This document shows positions 8,992 to 10,838 of a DNA stretch of 10,838 bases, in pieces. The translations under genes were made by a program, and so were the position numbers. A model generated the notes under the pieces. That model ran no database searches and was not told the origin of the DNA. It saw only the letters and a list, made by a program, of their open reading frames with translations. Within the stretch, counting starts at the first letter, position 1, and every line of letters starts with the position of its first letter. This DNA comes from Flavobacterium sp. (lineage in GTDB: Bacteria > Bacteroidota > Bacteroidia > Flavobacteriales > Flavobacteriaceae): contig JAAURU010000077.1 of assembly GCA_012032075.1 (NCBI GenBank), positions 1 to 10,838 on the forward strand, in the 5' to 3' direction.

Positions 8992-9068
8992 GTGTTTTTT
9001 GAATGAATTTAATGGAGGAAACTGAAAATCCAAATAAGAGTAAGTACAAATAAATAAAACAAAATAAG

Positions 9069-9398
9069 ATGGCACTTCAAAAAGTTAGTAAATTTAAACT
9101 TAACCAACAAGGTGGTTATGTTTGTAGAACAGAATTTGTTTATATGGATGAAAACGGGCAAACTGCTCATTCAAAACAAACAGACAATGAATTATTAGGT
9201 CAAAGTTACACAACAAGTCCGGGAAGTTTAGGTGTTCCAGATGGTTCAACCGTTTGGATGAAGATTTGGGTAATGGCTGGAAATGATAATCAGGCTTCAC
9301 AGGCTTTTATTTATGATTCTTCTTCTAGTTTAACTGCTGAATATACTTGTTCAGGAACAACTTTAGCTAATCATTTAGCTCTTGATGGTGTTAACTAG
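9069..9398 (+). CDS. Unrecognised 109-residue beta-rich protein
   Basis: I do not recognise this family with confidence. The 109-residue product has no signal peptide or membrane segment and looks like a compact beta-sandwich: short alternating strands (YVCRTEFVYMDENGQ, TVWMKIWVMAG, QAFIYDS, AEYTCSGTTL) joined by Gly-, Asn- and Ser-rich turns, with a PGSLGVPDGS segment in the middle. Two Cys (19 and 94) sit in predicted strands near opposite ends and could face each other. Coding character is good: a clean ATG, and its own hairpin terminator 22 bases after the stop. Composition is a little less AT-rich than neighbouring genes (86 G/C in the 240 bases 9121-9360). It stands alone between purH and the permease. 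Small leaderless beta-sandwich proteins can be lectin-like or membrane-binding, but nothing here proves either. Confidence 0.8.
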   Translation: MALQKVSKFKLNQQGGYVCRTEFVYMDENGQTAHSKQTDNELLGQSYTTSPGSLGVPDGSTVWMKIWVMAGNDNQASQAFIYDSSSSLTAEYTCSGTTLANHLALDGVN

Positions 9399-9420
9399 TA
9401 GAAAGTTATCATTACGTTTG

Positions 9421-9453
9421 AAAAGAGATTGGTAAATTTGTCAATCTCTTTTT
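9421..9453 (+). terminator. Rho-independent terminator of the 109-residue gene
   Basis: A perfect 11-base stem (9421-9431, AAAAGAGATTG; 9442-9452, CAATCTCTTTT) with a 10-base loop ends in a T run and lies 22 bases after the stop codon. It separates the small gene from the permease and suggests the small gene is transcribed on its own. Confidence 0.85.
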
Positions 9454-9527
9454 ACTTTTAATTAAAAATCTCTTTTTTTGTAACATTTTTATCATTCAGT
9501 CTACTAATAATGTAATAAACCTGTATT

Positions 9528-10777
9528 ATGTTATTATATCTTCGATTACTTAAAGAAAGTTTAAGTTTTGCGCTCAATGCATTGCGAAATAACAAACTGC
9601 GAACCTTATTGTCGCTTCTTGGAGTGACGATTGGAATTTTTTCTATTATAGCAGTTTTAGCTGCAGTTGATTCTATGGATAAAAAAATAAAAGAAGATTT
9701 AAGCGATATGGATTTGAATACGATATATTTAATTCGATTTTCGTTTGGACCTTCTGATGTGCCAAGATGGAAGAGAGAACAATTTCCTGATGTTACTTAT
9801 GAAGAATATGAATACATAAGACGTTCTGTTAATAATATTGATAAAATGTCTTTTAATGTTTTTACTAGAAACGAAAACATAAAGTATGAAGATAAGACCG
9901 TTAATTCTATTAGTGTGACTCCTTCAACAAATGAATTGATTGATATTGAGCCCATAAAAATAGCTTCTGGAAGATTTTTTAATGAATCAGAATCTAATTC
10001 AGGTTCTTCTGTTATTATTATAGGTAGTGAAGTTGCTACTGGATTATTTGGAGATGTAGATCCTATGGGTAAAAAAATTAGATTATATGGTCAAAAATTA
10101 ACAGTTATAGGTGTCCTGAAAAACAAGGGGAAACAACTTTTGGTCAAAGTAGTGATATTTCTGTTTATTTTCCAGTTAATTTTTTGAGAAAAATGTATGG
10201 TGATAATAACAAATCTTTAACTCCTGCTATTTTAATTAAACCTAAAAAGGGTATAGATATTGAAGAGTTTAAAGCTGAATTGACTCAAAAATTACGGAGT
10301 TTTAGAAGTGTGAAACCAGGAGACATAAACAATTTTTTCATAAATATTCTATCGGGATTTACGGATTTTATTGATAACATTATTGGTCAAATGAATCTTA
10401 TTGGATGGATTATAAGTGGTTTTTCATTGTTAGTTGGAGGTTTTGGTATCGCTAATATTATGTTTGTATCTGTAAAGGAAAGAACCAATCTTATTGGAAT
10501 TCAAAAAGCTTTAGGAGCTAAAAATAAATTTATATTATTTCAATTTTTATTTGAAGCAGTAATACTTTCAGTAATTGGAGGATTAGTTGGAATGTTATTA
10601 GTATGGCTCTGTACATTAGGTTTGAGTGCCGCTTTAGATTTTGAATTTATATTAAGTGCAAAAAATATGTTACTAGGAACTGGATTAGCAGCTTTTATTG
10701 GTTTATTATCAGGAATTATTCCTGCAATTACAGCTTCTAAACTTGATCCTGTTGAAGCGATTAGAACTGGAATGTAA
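9528..10777 (+). CDS. FtsX/MacB-family ABC transporter permease (one frame break)
   Basis: Inner-membrane subunit of a MacB/LolCE-like ABC transporter, a family that moves substrates outward or out of the membrane using mechanical force from a separate ATPase. It starts MLLYLRLLKESLSFALNALR, with a first membrane helix at about 27-48 (LLSLLGVTIGIFSIIAVLAA). A periplasmic MacB_PCD domain follows (GRFFNESES; VIIIGSEVA; GKKIRLYGQKLTVIGVLKK). The C-terminal FtsX domain has three helices and the typical VKERTNLIGIQKALGAKN loop, ending in SKLDPVEAIRTGM. The A5 run 10119-10123 should be A6; as read the protein ends at 10187 with a non-family tail. Repair gives KKQGETTFGQSSD and one protein of 416 residues, normal for the family. 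No ATP-binding subunit is in the window, so the substrate is unknown. A terminator follows 17 bases after the stop. Confidence 0.93.
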
Positions 10778-10793
10778 AAAAGAAGTAAAAAAG

Positions 10794-10830
10794 AAGCCTA
10801 ACAAATGTTTTTTATGTTAGGCTTTTTATT
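10794..10830 (+). terminator. Rho-independent terminator after the permease
   Basis: A perfect 10-base stem, AAGCCTAACA (10794-10803) and TGTTAGGCTT (10815-10824), with an 11-base loop, is followed by more T-rich sequence. The A run before it and T run after it make it potentially bidirectional, so it may also serve a gene beyond the window. Confidence 0.9.
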
Positions 10831-10838
10831 TATCGTTT

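Larger units (their letters stand above)
8513..9068. other. Non-coding intergenic region between purH and the 109-residue gene
   Basis: This 556-base, very AT-rich stretch separates the divergent purH and the plus-strand small gene. It holds the purH promoter (8585-8616), a small palindrome GTTAGACTAAC (8752-8762), a weak nested inverted repeat (8859-8898) and two stronger inverted repeats just upstream of the small gene (8956-8991). No open frame in it has recognisable protein character. I see no tRNA, insertion-sequence end or long direct repeat. A plus-strand promoter of the TAnnTTTG type was not found. Confidence 0.6.

Noticed and set aside
9003..9053. Mini-frame MNLMEETENPNKSKYK upstream of the small gene, possible leader peptide
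   Set aside because: Sixteen codons in AT-rich DNA arise easily by chance; no attenuator-like codon run or adjoining terminator hairpin was seen.
9100..9300. Minus-strand 66-codon frame opposite the 109-residue gene
   Set aside because: The plus-strand frame has the terminator and a better fold-like sequence; the reverse frame looks like a shadow.

Overview
The window looks like a chromosomal segment from a Bacteroidota, most likely a Flavobacteriaceae-type bacterium. The DNA is strongly AT-rich. The RodA, PBP2, MreC, PurH and FtsX-type permease sequences have the flavobacterial form. Starts lack clear Shine-Dalgarno sequences, and the purH promoter matches the Bacteroidota pattern TTTG-N20-TAnnTTTG. 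No rRNA, tRNA, CRISPR array or insertion sequence was seen.

Layout. Bases 2-1230 (+) hold the 3' part of comEC, the DNA-uptake channel. It converges on a six-gene minus-strand block running from 8512 down to 1395: purH, mreB, mreC, mreD, mrdA (PBP2), rodA. The five shape genes are packed with gaps of 0-8 bases or a 4-base overlap and form the complete elongasome core: cytoskeletal filament, membrane scaffold, transpeptidase and SEDS glycosyltransferase. purH (last two steps of IMP synthesis) lies upstream, with a good promoter before it and a second promoter-like palindrome before mreB. Bases 8513-9068 are non-coding. Then on the plus strand come an unrecognised 109-residue beta-rich protein with its own terminator (9069-9398), and an FtsX/MacB-type ABC permease (9528-10777) followed by a strong terminator.

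The most striking feature is a set of nine single-base frame breaks in six of the nine genes: comEC 1, rodA 3, mrdA 1, mreC 2, mreB 1, permease 1. Each sits at or beside a short single-base run, and each can be repaired by adding or removing one base. Family-typical sequence continues past every break, and the repaired lengths are normal (RodA 418, PBP2 638, MreC 274, MreB 342, permease 416 residues). This points to homopolymer sequencing or assembly errors rather than gene decay. Frame-broken genes are therefore given as single full-length features.

No convincing new multi-gene system is visible. The best candidate for something undescribed is the lone 109-residue gene with palindromic upstream DNA, placed between purH and the permease.
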